Shown piece after piece: positions 11,746 to 23,580 of a stretch of 64,000 nt of DNA. Both the position numbers and the translations under genes were made by a program. The DNA comes from Gymnothorax reevesii (Eukaryota > Chordata > Actinopteri > Anguilliformes > Muraenidae). The DNA lies in contig CM056583.1 in the NCBI GenBank assembly GCA_029721435.1, positions 77,627,120 through 77,691,119 on the forward strand. The letters are read 5' to 3'. The stretch's first letter is position 1; each line of letters opens with the position of its first letter. The notes beneath the pieces were generated by a model that saw nothing but the letters and a program-made list of their open reading frames with translations, made no database searches and was not told the DNA's origin.

Positions 11746-13071
11746 AGCTTTCCACATTTTCACGAGTAAGAAGACTAAGTGGTGTGTTTTAAAGCTGCCT
11801 CAGTGGTAAAACTTCCCTAAGCCATAATGTCGAAATTGTGTCAATACTGCACCTTCATTGTTGTAGTAATTCTCTTTTGTTCCAGATAAGTTTCTTTTTT
11901 TTTTCTCAGTCGAGATCCACTCTTCTGCTTAGGTTATGAGGACTTTTGGTACATTCTGGCGTCTCGAGAACTCTTCTCTGCTCTCTTTCTCAGCAACCTT
12001 TATGATCTTAAAGTGTCACTGGCGAAACAAGCAAACAGTTATGTCATTCTGTGGTATGATGGACATATAGACACTTTACACTGGGTCACAGCAAGCCACA
12101 ACATTATGTAGTATATTTCCTTGAAATCTCTGCATGTCAGAATATAACACCAACATTAAAGAAATGACCAGAAGTTGTCTAACGGAATGACTTAATTAAT
12201 GTATTTTTGTACCAAGGGAATGTAAACAGTGTAACATGAGCATTGCCTGCTGTACAAAGACATGAAAATAAATTAAATTGGCGCAGTGGAGATAATGTTG
12301 ACTATCTTCGAAAAGTAAAACATCAGCTAAAATTTGTAAAATAATAATTCAATAGAACATCCTGAAAGCGCCCTAGGCAACCATCTAGTTTGCTTAGGCC
12401 TAAAATTGGCCCTGCAGTCATTCGTGTTGAAACTTTAAGGAACTCACATTATACCATTTTTTAACAACTTAACACAATTCCCTTGGGTCTTTAAGGCAAG
12501 GTATTGAAGCTTGGAGGAATAGAAAATGAAAAGCACAAAGACAGCCGGTCTCCAGTCTCTAACTCTCTTTCCTTAAGGGGGCACAGCTTGTGGAAGTACA
12601 GTAGCTCTGGCAGACAACTCCAAACATGCCCACATTTCCATGGACACTCCCATGCATATCAGACACTGCTCAGCCCCTCTGGTTGGTGCGCAGTATTGCT
12701 ACAATGTCACACGCTAGGACACATGTTTGAGAGGAGCGACAAGACTGTGAGACAATAGGTCATTCCCTTGGGCCTGATAATTAGACCACAGTGACACCTT
12801 GATGGGGAATTGAGGTTTAGTATACAGGCAAGAAACATAGGATTACACAACTGTTGAATACATATTTCAGCGATTATTTTTGATGAATTGGCAATAAATA
12901 ACTGAATTTTGACGATGAATGGCAATCTCAGTTTTACTTACTGTTTCCTACTGCTGTTAGACTCACCAAATTTTACAAACAAAGGGGCACTGGTAGAGGC
13001 AATGTCAGGTAATTCTCAATACCTGAGGATGCTTGTAGTCTACTACATTTACCTAATCTACCTGCCATCCA

Positions 13072-13191
13072 GGGGTGCGTTTCCCAAAAGCATATTTGGT
13101 AACTATGTTAGCAACTTACACAGTTCGTCCATTCACAGCCAATGGGCCCAACAATGTAAGTTAGAATTTGTGATTTTTGGAAACGCACCCC
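13072..13191. mobile_element. Small MITE with ggggtgcgtttcc inverted ends
   Basis: A 120-bp element bounded by ggggtgcgtttcccaaaa at the left and its near-exact reverse complement (ttttggaaacgcacccc) at the right, differing by one C. There is no coding capacity. Target-site duplications are not clear. Confidence 0.75.
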
Positions 13192-16100
13192 AGCAAAGTT
13201 ATCCCAGCACAGTTACCAGCCCTTGCTCTACAAAGTGAAGAGAGATGATCACAGCCCGCACCAACTGACTACTAACTTTTTCACTGTGGATGCAAACTGA
13301 TCTGCATTCTCTTATGATCATAAAGGGCACAGCAGGACAAAACTCTAGTTCATGTATTTCATATTTTCCAATGACAGAAGTCGAACAAAACCGTATTGAT
13401 TTCTTCTGGAAATATTACAGAACATTACTGTTATATTTCAAACACAAAGGTTTTGAAAGGAACCCAATTATCTGTGGCTTATCTTTATGCATTTCTCCTC
13501 GTAGACAGTTGGTAGAGTTACGATACAATAAGTTGAATTATTGTTATCATAATCAATGATATCAATCGTCTGAATCAATGCGGACAAATGAAAGAATGTG
13601 CAGAAAACTTCAGAAGCATGACATTTTGAAAACCACATTGGATTACTTTCTCTCTCTTTTTTTTTTTTTTTTGCTTTTCTGAAATAAATCACTATATTAA
13701 ATTCTTTCCTTCTTAATGTTTTGATTTATTCAGTTTACTTGATGTGATTGTGGCGACATCCTTAGTCTTTTGACTTCATGTGGTGCGAACATTTTCCCTC
13801 CGCAACACAGCAAATATTCTCAGAAAATAACTGAAGAGCTGGGTTCAATGCAGGTCACTGCAGCTACGCACGCATTGTTTGATCATCTGCAACAGCAGTG
13901 ACCCACACAAAGCTGACAGAAAGCTCAATACTCTGGCACCTTCCACATACAGTATCTACCCCCATCGTATTACACCATTATTCAAGTTGACATGTTTGGC
14001 CTGTCTCTGGGTGCACAGGCTTAAGAGGATATCTACGCATTAAGTGCAGCCATTATGCAGCTATACCACAGTCTTCAATGGCAGATGATTGACAACAAAA
14101 CCTTGAAAGTGGCCTGAAATTCTACCATCATCTTTAATATCCTAAATCAGCGCCCAGTGTCGGAAGAGCTGGGAAGGAAGATGAAAATCCTCTTTGAAGA
14201 GAGAATAGCCTTAAAGGTGAACTGTTTTCATCATGTTTAGTTTCTGTGGCGAGTTCTGCCGAGAATGCGACAAACTCTCCAGGTACTGTACGCATCCTTA
14301 AAAAATATGCCAGTTAATCAATAGGCTCCCACACTCACTTTAACGTTTCATTGCCTGATGAATGTGGATATTAGTGTTCCCATAAGAAAGAGTAGGATCG
14401 AAAGGCAGATTTTAGGTTTTCCATGGGGATCTATTATTTCTTACAGGTGACAACCATTATCATTGCTTATCTTATACATGAATGTGTGTTTCCAACTTGT
14501 GTAACGCAGTACAAATGGTGTAAGGTAGAGCCTGAGAGTATCACATTTTATTGAAAGAGTCATGGGATGGGAGCATAAATGGCATTAGTATATTTATGCA
14601 CAAACTTAACCATTAGGACCAAGCTATTCAACTAATGTACTCAAATACGCAACGCTCAAAACATAAGGAAAATGTCAGAGAAGAGCGACATTCAAATTTT
14701 CATACAAAACATGTCCAGTCCGGAGTATGTTGATAGTGTCACCCCCTTAAAGTGTCACCTCACCCCCTTTGCCACATGGTACACGTAAAAAAAAAAAAAG
14801 AAGTCTTTGAATTCATGATTTAGATTCATTGTCATTAAGTTAATTTTGATGCTGCCATGAGCATGTTACTGGGACATCCACTGCTATCTTTAGGCTTCCA
14901 GAAATCTCTAAAAAGTTTTAATGCTGCTGTAGACACTGGCTACTGCATCAAATATAATGGATATCAGCAGATGATGTTTCAATCTTAGCAAGTATGATTG
15001 AGAGTGAAGTCCTCTGGCAGTCTAAGGAGAAAATAAGACAGAAAATCTCAGGATGGCAGAGGGAAGGAAGGATGTTCCTGGACCTCAAACAAATGGTACT
15101 GAGTGTCAAAATATAGCATCAACCGAAAAATGGAAAAGGACACCAATTATCCACAATATCTAAGGCAGTTAACAATACTTATAATATTGTTATTAAAATA
15201 AGAATATGCCACTTCAGCAGATAGCTACCTATTTTGCCACAGTTGGGTAGGTGGCAATGTATACAGAATGATTCATCAGCGCTTTTTTCTTTGTTACTGA
15301 TCTGTATTCGGAAAAGTGGTCGGTGGGCAATTTTTCCTTTACCATGAATTATGAATGTGCAACACCTGCTCCAAATGGATGCCAGAAAAAAGCAGGTTGC
15401 AACTACAAAACATTCTGGTTCAAAATGCGTTCATATGCGTTTGCTAATTCAATGCGCCAGGCTTTAATATATAATTTATGGCTGCTGGATCCAATGGGAA
15501 TACCACAGTTTCTAATGGCACTAGCACGTCATAAGAAGAAAAAAAAGTTTGGCTGCCCCCTGCTGTATGGTAGAATTTCCTCCTCTGAATACAATACGCT
15601 GAGATACTATATGAAATTATCACACTTTCTTGTTTCTTTCAGCTGTGAACAATCCTGTGGCCTTGGTGGTGGTTTTGCTATTGAAAAACACCTTGAAAGA
15701 CAGGGATGAGCAATGTTGTTTTTGTTTTCGTAATTTCAAATGACAGCACACATGTCACCTAATCTGCACACTATTTTATCAGATGAGATGGCAGGGTGTG
15801 AAACTAGGAACATTTCTGATACAGAATGTAACACTTGGTATGACTGGCAACACGGATCTCTGCAGGGATATAAACAAATTGTAGTGCTTATATAAGAGAC
15901 CTTTGAATAGACTCCGAATAAAATGTCCCTGCGTGTAGATCCATCATGTGATCTATGTGATACTGAAGTCAAGGCACTGAATTAATTGGAAAATGTTTTT
16001 ATTTCAAATACTTACGAATTAATGAACTAAGATTTAACGCAACAATCCATAATTTGCCTGAGATAAGAATGTAACAAATTCGTCGATGGTTCTTTTTGAT

Positions 16101-16798
16101 GCAATTTCACGCGACATATATATAGACGCACACTATCTCAAAATTTCAAATAACGTATTGACTGAAAAGTTCCTTTATTTCCAACTAATGCAGTGCCAGT
16201 TTAAAATAATTTTATTCAGAATAGGCCGTTTGCTTGACCTCCGGTACTGATGCTTGCCGCTTTCTCGCAAACCGCTCAGCTAAACTCCACACTCGACTTT
16301 GCGCGTTTCTTGGGTTCGCAGGAATACACCCGTCAAGTGTTATGAGTAGCGGATGACCGGTTGGTCGAGATAATAAAAAGGATAGGCAGAGACTCTTCCC
16401 ATTTGAGTAAGATGTACCCGTAAATTCCGTCAGAGGGTGTGATTACACATTCGACCACAGGACGCAAAGGGTTGTATTCATGGGTGGTAATTGGCCACCA
16501 ACTTATTGCGAATGTGGGCTTGGTTTCAGGAGGCAGGTTGATGGTTTGTCATGGAGGGGGGCAGAGTCACACTTTTTACTCCGGACATGGCGTGTTAAGA
16601 GCATAGTTTTATGTTGTATTTTTGTAATGATTGTGGCCTATATGGAATTTCCGTCAGCGGTGAGACTGGGATTTATTTATATTTTTCATTCCGTTTGGAT
16701 TCATTGAAGTGCTACATGGACCGGGAAAGGTTTTTCAGGTAAATCATATTCCAGACCCATCGCATTTACCTTGTTTCACAAACGTTGAATTGTTTCAC
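13192..16798. other. Upstream flank of tdgf1; no gene supported
   Basis: AT-rich sequence containing isolated open frames, such as 128 codons at 15323-15709 on the plus strand, with no motif or splice support. The last 700 bp before the tdgf1 start has more CpG and a TATA-like tract near 16117, so it could contain promoter or 5' UTR sequence. No transcription start can be fixed from sequence alone. Confidence 0.35.
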
Positions 16799-16880
16799 AT
16801 GATGCTCACCAGTGCCTTTATTGCTCGCAGGTTTTTGTTATATGCTGCAGCTGCCTTCTATGCCCTACATACTGCAACAG
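16799..16880 (+). CDS. tdgf1: tdgf1 coding exon 1 (signal peptide)
   Basis: Encodes 27 residues plus one base. The segment [12 protein letters not shown] is the hydrophobic core of a signal peptide, preceded by Arg-Arg. The donor is CAACAG|gtatgtg. The upstream limit (5' UTR) is not determined. Confidence 0.85.
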
Positions 16881-18863
16881 GTATGTGCGTTTTCATTGTT
16901 GACATCCCGAGGACTGGACCCATTAATCTGTAATTATAGCCTATCCGGTGTTCATGTGAATCGATACTTATTATTTTTCCAAGTGTGTCTTTAACCATGC
17001 TTTTCTTTCTAATTTTAGGTTGTGATGGATCAGGGTGCAGCAAAAAGATACTCGCTGGAAAACCTACTCAACGCGCAGAACACCTGAATCAATTTAATGA
17101 AATGAACTCTCTCTCTGGGGATCGAAAACACCAAGATGCGGAATCGGTTGTTCCATTCGTTGGCCTCACTGGAAGTAAGTCAAACAATTCGAATTGATAT
17201 TATCGTGATATTATCCCAAGCCATATCCTAATTCAAAGCGGTGGAGTGGTCATTCAGTGACTCTTTTCTGATTTTATTTACGATTTCTGTATTTGTGCAA
17301 CACATTTGATAAAAACATGGGGGGGATTCCTGGCTCGAATGTAGGCCTACCGGAGAAACTAAAAAGAGGGAAGTTTGCGTCTTATTCCAAGAACTGTGCA
17401 TTAATTAACCTGTCATCTGTGTGTGAACTTCAGAATATAATAAACTCATGTTTTGCATTTATTTAACATTTGTTCATAATTCCCAACGCAAGGTGCAAAG
17501 CAAAGCCGAAGTTGCTGTAAGAACGGTGGAACCTGTATTTTGGGCAGCTTTTGCGCGTGTCCGAAATATTACACCGGGAGAAGCTGCGAATATGATGAAC
17601 GCATCAGGTATAGTTGGAGATTTCCAGTGGGCCTGCGTGAACCTCACAGTTTTAGTCAAGTTCAACTGCCGGATAATTAAATCTTGTTCAGTGACAAACT
17701 ATTAATGTTTAGAAATGTTCACTTGATTTATCCTAAGATCTAGCATTATATTCCCGTTTAGAAACTGCGGTGTCATTCCACATGGAGAGTGGGTTCAGAA
17801 AGGCTGCTCATACTGTCGGTGTGGATATGGCATCCTTCACTGTTTCCCTCAGGTCTTCCAGCGTAACTGTGGTGAGTGCTCAATTCTTCTCTACACTGAG
17901 GCTTTCTAAGTATTGGATATGTCCTTTTATTCTCTCATGCATTGGGCAGTATACCTTTGCCACAAAATAAAGTGAAAGGAGTGAAGTTCTTGTAGTTCTT
18001 ATGTAGCAAGAAAATGTGCTATTAATGAATAAATTAAGAGCAAATAATGACCAAAAAAAAAAAAAAAACTTGGCAGCTGTAGGAGTAATTAAGGCGTGGA
18101 AGGTCACATGAACAATTATCTGCTGAGATGACATTTTACCTGCAGAAAAATCCAACAATTAACAAGACTATTATATCTTAAGTTACTCTATGTTTCAGGA
18201 AAACAAAATTCAGAAAAATGCACTCTCAAATTCACAGCATGTTTTTTTTATTCTGTTATCCAAATGTACGGTATGATTACAGCCATCATTAATTTTAGTA
18301 ATCCATAATATTGGAAGTCGCTTTACTTCCAACATTAAGATTTGTCATTGGTTGTGTGATGTTGATTCCCTGAATGCACACAGAACCAGAGGTTTCTCTC
18401 TGACTGTCTCAATGTCTGTTTAGAAACCAAATTGCTCCATCTCCAGTTTTACTTTGTTTTATTTGCATTGATGGTTGTTCTGCAGATGCTCTGCAGTTGC
18501 TGTTGCCTGAAGGTCTCAATAGGGGGGCAGGCTGTATTCTGGGTGTGAACTATCATTCACACCTCACTGGCTAACAGGATGGTTGGAGGCCTGGTGATCA
18601 TCAGATACAGACTGGGCTGTGTTCTCTGTCAAAGATTATTCAGCAGCTGGGTTTAAAGTCTGAAGATGTGTGAACTGCACCCCCACCTCCCCAGTTTAAA
18701 ATCTCCCCATTTAGGAGATGCCTCTTTATAATGCAGAGCTCTCTTTTCTCTTGCAGATGACTCTCAGGAAGTTGTGTGGTATCCTTCGCATGGGACCAGA
18801 ATGCCGCAGAATACAATGTACCTGTGCTTGTGTCTGGCCCTGCTCCTGCTGGTCTTGATTTGA
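16799..18863 (+). CDS. tdgf1: Complete tdgf1 gene (EGF-CFC Nodal co-receptor, Cripto / One-eyed pinhead), 5 exons
   Basis: Joining 16799-16880, 17019-17174, 17493-17607, 17762-17871 and 18757-18863 gives one uninterrupted 189-codon frame with canonical GT-AG sites and matching phases (1, 1, 2, 1). The product has an N-terminal signal peptide (residues 1-28), a linker, and an EGF-like domain with Cys 87, 88, 94, 100, 102 and 111. Its N-G-G-T-C segment (Thr93) is the site O-fucosylated in this family. Next comes a CFC domain with Cys 120, 133, 136, 138, 145 and 154, and a hydrophobic C-terminus (175-189) typical of a GPI-anchor signal. His125 and Trp128 match the CFC residues known in mammalian Cripto to be needed for binding the activin-type receptor ALK4. 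EGF-CFC proteins are cell-surface co-receptors for Nodal and act in mesendoderm and axis formation. Length and domain order are normal for the family, with no truncation. The first of two adjacent ATGs was chosen. An in-frame ATG at 16709 is possible but would place unsuitable sequence before the signal peptide. Confidence 0.96.
17019..17174 (+). CDS. tdgf1: tdgf1 coding exon 2 (N-terminal linker)
   Basis: Acceptor ttctaattttag and donor TGGAA|gtaagt. The exon enters after one base and leaves after one base. It codes residues 29-79, a hydrophilic, poorly conserved linker before the EGF domain, starting Cys-Asp-Gly and containing [11 protein letters not shown] near its end. Confidence 0.9.
17493..17607 (+). 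CDS. tdgf1: tdgf1 coding exon 3 (EGF-like domain)
   Basis: Codes residues 81-117, containing [15 protein letters not shown] and T-G-R-S-C-E. This is the truncated EGF fold characteristic of EGF-CFC proteins. The acceptor (caacgcaag) has a weak pyrimidine tract, but the phase leaves no alternative. Donor ATCAG|gtatag. Confidence 0.95.
17762..17871 (+). CDS. tdgf1: tdgf1 coding exon 4 (CFC domain)
   Basis: Codes [10 protein letters not shown] followed by [10 protein letters not shown] and L-H-C-F-P. All six CFC cysteines and the receptor-contact His and Trp are present. Acceptor cccgtttag, donor AACTGTG|gtgagt. Confidence 0.95.
18757..18863 (+). CDS. tdgf1: tdgf1 coding exon 5 (GPI-anchor signal and stop)
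   Basis: Acceptor ctcttttctcttgcag. The exon completes an Asp codon and codes an acidic/polar segment ending in the hydrophobic run [12 protein letters not shown] before TGA (18861-18863). Small residues at 165-173 are candidate GPI attachment sites. Confidence 0.93.
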
Positions 18864-21800
18864 TCTGCAAAAACATTTCCTGTTTCCTGTTCATGGAACA
18901 CAAATGTCATTCGTGTTAATCAGGCAAATCTGAGGTCCGGTCCATATGAGGCCTGAGCTGCCACCTTTTACCCGGACATAACATACAACATACTTTTTGG
19001 GATCATGGACCAGCTGACTGAAATGCACCTTTCTTCCAGTGGAAGTGTTTACGTCCTTGTTGCTTGATGCAATTTTCATCAGATGTGGCTATGTAAATAA
19101 GATTTAAATGGAAATATAAATTTTATCTTTGCTTTATCTCTGTGGCTTTATGGGTTTTATCTAGCTATGAATAGTTTTATTGAAATGGAAGCGACCGGCA
19201 GTACGTTATAAATCAAGTCCACAGCTTAATTGGTATTTTTTCCTGCAGCTTTGGTTATGAAAACTTTTTGTTCAGTTGGAGACATTTTGAAGGGGACCTT
19301 AGTTTTGGATTTGTGAACCTAATACCTATTTTTTCAATGCTGTCCCTCAATTGTCAGTATTATTATTTTTTTTTTTTTTTAAATGTAGACTTACAAGTTG
19401 TCCAGTCAATGCCTCCCCTATGATTTGGTTTTGACTCTGTTCCATACACTCAAAAAATGAAATGTCAGATTTACTAAATAATATTATGTCGACAGACAAC
19501 TCCAAAAAGTACATTCCACTCAATGTGATTAATTAAACTGGCCAAAATATTAGAATTCAATTAGAAGTTACTCAAAGCAATTGTGTGGCACCTCTTGACA
19601 TAAAATTTTAAAGTAAATCTGACACTTCGTTTTTTGAGTGCCAAAATTCTAACCTTACATGCTATGTCCTGCAGAATATTTTATGATATGGTTGGAAGCA
19701 TTTGAATTTTGTAATCAGATCCCCTCTGTTTTCTCTCTTGAACATGGCAAATTAAGTTCACTGTCCAAGTAATCATGTAAAGTGGGACAATATGGGAGAT
19801 TTGACTATTGCTTTGTCTCTAAGGACAATAAAAATCATCTCTCTGTTCATGTTGAGTATTTTTAGTTCATGGTTTATTTATTTACATAGGTGCTGTTCCT
19901 ATCAGTGGGCATTGAAAAGGAGGAATGACAGCTGATTGTTGATGGTGTGTGTGTTTAGTTTCTGTCCTATATCTAGCCCCTTATCTAACACACACAATCC
20001 CACTCACCAATGCATTACTGTCATTTGTGTTCTTTTTTTTTTCTCCATCCGTAGTCATGTTTGTTTGTTTTTGAGGTGGAATTTTATCTGCTTAACCTGA
20101 CTAAAACTCCCATAATGTTAAAAAGTATTTCCAAAAGTGCAATCAAAGAAATTCTTCAAATCATACCGGATTCTGTCAGTCCTCTAAAATGATTTTCAAT
20201 TGAAGAATATGCTTCTGTGTCCCCATATTCATTATAAACATTCAACTACTGTATTCTTCCTTTAAATATATAAACACACTGTGGAAGCTTTACGGTTCTT
20301 GTGTTGATTTAGTGTTTCTTAAGAGTACTTTCTCATACAAGCCCAGGGTTACTTTTAAAAACCTTGCAGTTCTCTGAAAACAGCCGGAATTAACAGTTCT
20401 GTGGCGCTATTGATTGTGTGCAAAAATGTGAATTAAATAATTGCCTCTTAAAAGCCTTTCATTAAGCTGAGGTTTTCTCTCATTTTGTGAATAAATAGAC
20501 CACAGAGTCCAAGGATCAGGTACTTATGGTGCACATTAATGAGAAAACGACTTTTTATGTGAATCCGACCTGACTTGTTTTTACTTTGCTGTTAAATTCA
20601 TGCTTTGACATTCTACCCTTACAGTGTGGTCGGTTGAACAAAGGTGTCAATACTGAGTCTTTTTAATTGAAATGAATGTGCTTACAGTCTTTGTCCAAGT
20701 AGAGGGGTGGGGCATGGTGACATTTCCTCTTGTTAGCAGTTCTCACTTTGAATTTCAGATGGCCCTTTCCAAACAATTTCCTGATATCTGCTGATTTGAA
20801 ATGTAGAGCTTTTTCACTAACACGAAGCAATTAAACCAAGGTTTAAATTTAGCCGAGCTTTTCTTGAAAATTACTTCCCAAACTTTGATATGAACAAGGG
20901 AGGGTTACGGCAGAGAACTGAATGCAGCAAAAGTGTGTATGCTGGTGCTACAGATGACCTAGCAGGTTCTCTTGTGCCTTTTTGGAATGAGTATTTGATT
21001 TTTTTTTTTCTGCGATGAAGTAAGATCCACCAACCCATTATACTAAGCACCACAATGGCATCAATTATGCCACTAAATGCTCACAGAGAGCATCAGCTTA
21101 TACTGATGGTTTAATTTACCAGAAACAAATGAAAAGGAAATGTATATTTATTTCTATTGGACTGAGAACCCTTGAAATGATCGCTTGATGCTCAAGTGAT
21201 TGATAATTCACTCAGTATGTACTGTATGAATGGATATTTATGCCTTTATATTTTGCAAGAGCAATTTAACTTCAAATTGTCATCATCATCCTTAACATTC
21301 CCAAGCTTTTTAATTGATTTTTTAAGTACCTATCGAGTGTGGGCTGCTGGAGTCAATTACTTCAGTGCAGGCAAATATAGAAAAACTATTAAAATCCATA
21401 CATTTTTGGTTGGCTGAACAGTTTTGTTGCTGACAAGAAATCTGCTAAATCTTTTCTTTTCCTCCCTTTCTCTTTCCCTCACTCTCTTCCAGAATCTGCT
21501 GTGTGTGTGTGCGTGTGTGTTTGTGTGCGAGCTTGCAGGCATGTGCGTGTGTGCCTGTTTCAAATGCAATATTGCTTCATAGTTTATGGTCAGCATGGAT
21601 GGCTTGTGATAAGGACGCGAGGAAAGCTCTTCTATGTAATCCCTGTATACTTCTGTACTACAAACTGATTAATTGAGTTGCCTGCTGTGTAGAGTCTTTG
21701 TTCTGGTAAAATTCTTTACTGACACGGAAGAGGAAAAGAAATTGAATCGTTAGCCGAAAAGACATACACTCTCTTTGGCGGAGTGCGATCCCATTAAAGG

Positions 21801-22721
21801 CCTGGCCTTGTCGGTCACAGCCAATCATATATGCATTGTGATTTCTGTTATTTTGGCATGTTCTTATTTCCCCCAAAGGATTAATAAGTTAACAAACCAT
21901 AATGCAACACTTCTAAGAAACTTTGTTGCTGGATTAAAAGGGTAAACCCTGGCTTTGTGCTCATATCCTGCACCCTACTGGTAGCATTTCAATGTAATCA
22001 ATACAGACTTACAAACATAAACTGATTAGCACAAGATTTCTTAATAGCACTGAACCCTGTTTAATTTTTGAAGAATCGTAGGATAATTATGGCAATGGAT
22101 TAACTCAGTAGGAAGTGGACAATGTGGCGAAGTTGTTTTCTAAAAGCTTAGAAGGTCCAGGTCAATGTAACTCAGTTGGCTAAATCCTCCAGCTTCCTCT
22201 CTGATTCAGTGAAGTTTAAAATTTACAAATTAAACAATATTTAGGAAAGGACTTGTAGGTAATAAATAAACCGTAAGTATTAAAAATGTGCTATGAAATT
22301 GAAGATAAAACGAGGTCAAACCAAATTAGAAAATTTTATATTGACTGTAGACATAATGTTGTGTATGAGAACAAGCATACTAATTCATCTGCAAAAAAAA
22401 TGCACTGAAAGGTGAAGCATAGTAAAACGCTGAAATATTTTGCATTTATAAACAAGGCATATGCTTTTGTAATATGGTACAAACAAGGAATTTGCGAGCG
22501 CTGAGAAAACTAGCTCATTAAAATGAAAGATCTATAGGTAGTTTCAAAAAACTTTGCGACACCGCCCCCACCACCTCTTCTGGGGAATTTTCATCTCTGA
22601 GCTGAAGAATAAAATACTGTAACAATTTTAAACTTTCAGCGCTGTCTGCTACTTTATAGATTATTCAGATAATACCCTGTAAATATATACTGTATAATAT
22701 ATTATTTGTACATGCAACATA
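18864..22721. other. tdgf1 3' UTR and downstream AT-rich DNA
   Basis: The first kilobase probably contains the tdgf1 3' UTR. The rest is AT-rich DNA with a T-run near 19365-19380 and a GT/TC-rich patch at 21460-21560. No exon-like open frame or recognisable mobile element was seen. Confidence 0.45.
19827..19832 (+). promoter_or_regulatory. Candidate tdgf1 poly(A) signal AATAAA
   Basis: AATAAA about 960 bases downstream of the tdgf1 stop, followed within 30 bases by a T/G-rich stretch (ctctctgttcatgttgag). An alternative site may lie nearer. No transcript data are available to decide. Confidence 0.35.
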
Positions 22722-23580
22722 TGCACCGATGAGCCGCAAGATTAAAATCACCTGTCTGATATAGTGAAGGTCCCCGCTGTCCTGACAGAATTGCTCCATC
22801 AAACTGACATCACTTCATTTCCCAAACTCAGGATTTCCCGGCAGAACATTTCCCAGAGTACCTCACTCCCTTCACCAGCTTGTCTTCTTCCCACACCGCA
22901 TCCTGATGCCATCTCTTCTTAGGTAAATGGTGCACACATGCCCAGCCGAGGCACATGATATAAATGCAAATGGGACTCAGTGAACCAGGAAACTTTCTTC
23001 AACCTGCTCCGAGATCCAGTTCTAAAGCTCAGGTGTCCATTGGGGACACTTTTTGAGATGGACCAGGGCTAAAGTGGACACTTTGACTGGTCTGCAATCT
23101 GAGATGTACAATACGTAGCAGTATATGATGCACTGTGTGTTGTGACACATTCCTTATGGAAATATTATTGAAATTATGAGCGACTTGTGCCACAGTCGCC
23201 CTTCTGCTGGTTTGAACCAGAAAGGATAGCCTTTATAACCCTTGTGCATCCATGAGCCTCCTGCACCAAAAAACCCCTCGCCGGTTCATGATTTGTTCCT
23301 TTTTGGACCACTGTCAGTCAGCGCTCCCATCAGCTGACAGGGAGCACCCCAGAAGTCCTGCCGTTTCAGAGATACTCTACTGCACCAGTCAGGCCATAAT
23401 AATTTGGCCCTTCCATAATAATTCACCTCCCATTCCCCGCACATCAACATGTTGAACTCGAGAACTGACTATTCACTTACAATATCCAATTTGTCTGTGG
23501 ATCTTGAGCCGTCACTATGAGATAATCAGCATTTTTTGCTGCATCTGTGAGTGGTTTTAATGTTTTGGCTCATCTGTGTA
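22722..23580 (-). mobile_element. Tc1-like DNA transposon, internally deleted, with terminal inverted repeats
   Basis: The left end (22722-22752, containing gatgagcc and attaaaa) is an imperfect inverted repeat of the right end (23550-23580, ttttaatgttttggctcatc), with about 24 of 30 positions matching. The internal sequence is a degenerate antisense version of a Tc1-type transposase gene, so the transposase strand is minus. At about 860 bp it is shorter than a full-length element (about 1.6 kb for the next copy), and its left part appears deleted. It has no intact frame. Confidence 0.8.

Noticed and set aside
15323..15709. 128-codon plus-strand open frame
   Set aside because: No recognisable motif, a Lys run from an A-rich tract, no convincing splice sites, and no link to tdgf1 downstream.
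16709..16798. Upstream in-frame ATG that would extend tdgf1 by 30 residues
   Set aside because: It would put a polar, Pro-rich segment before the signal peptide. The pair of ATGs at 16799/16802 gives a normal signal peptide and family-typical length.
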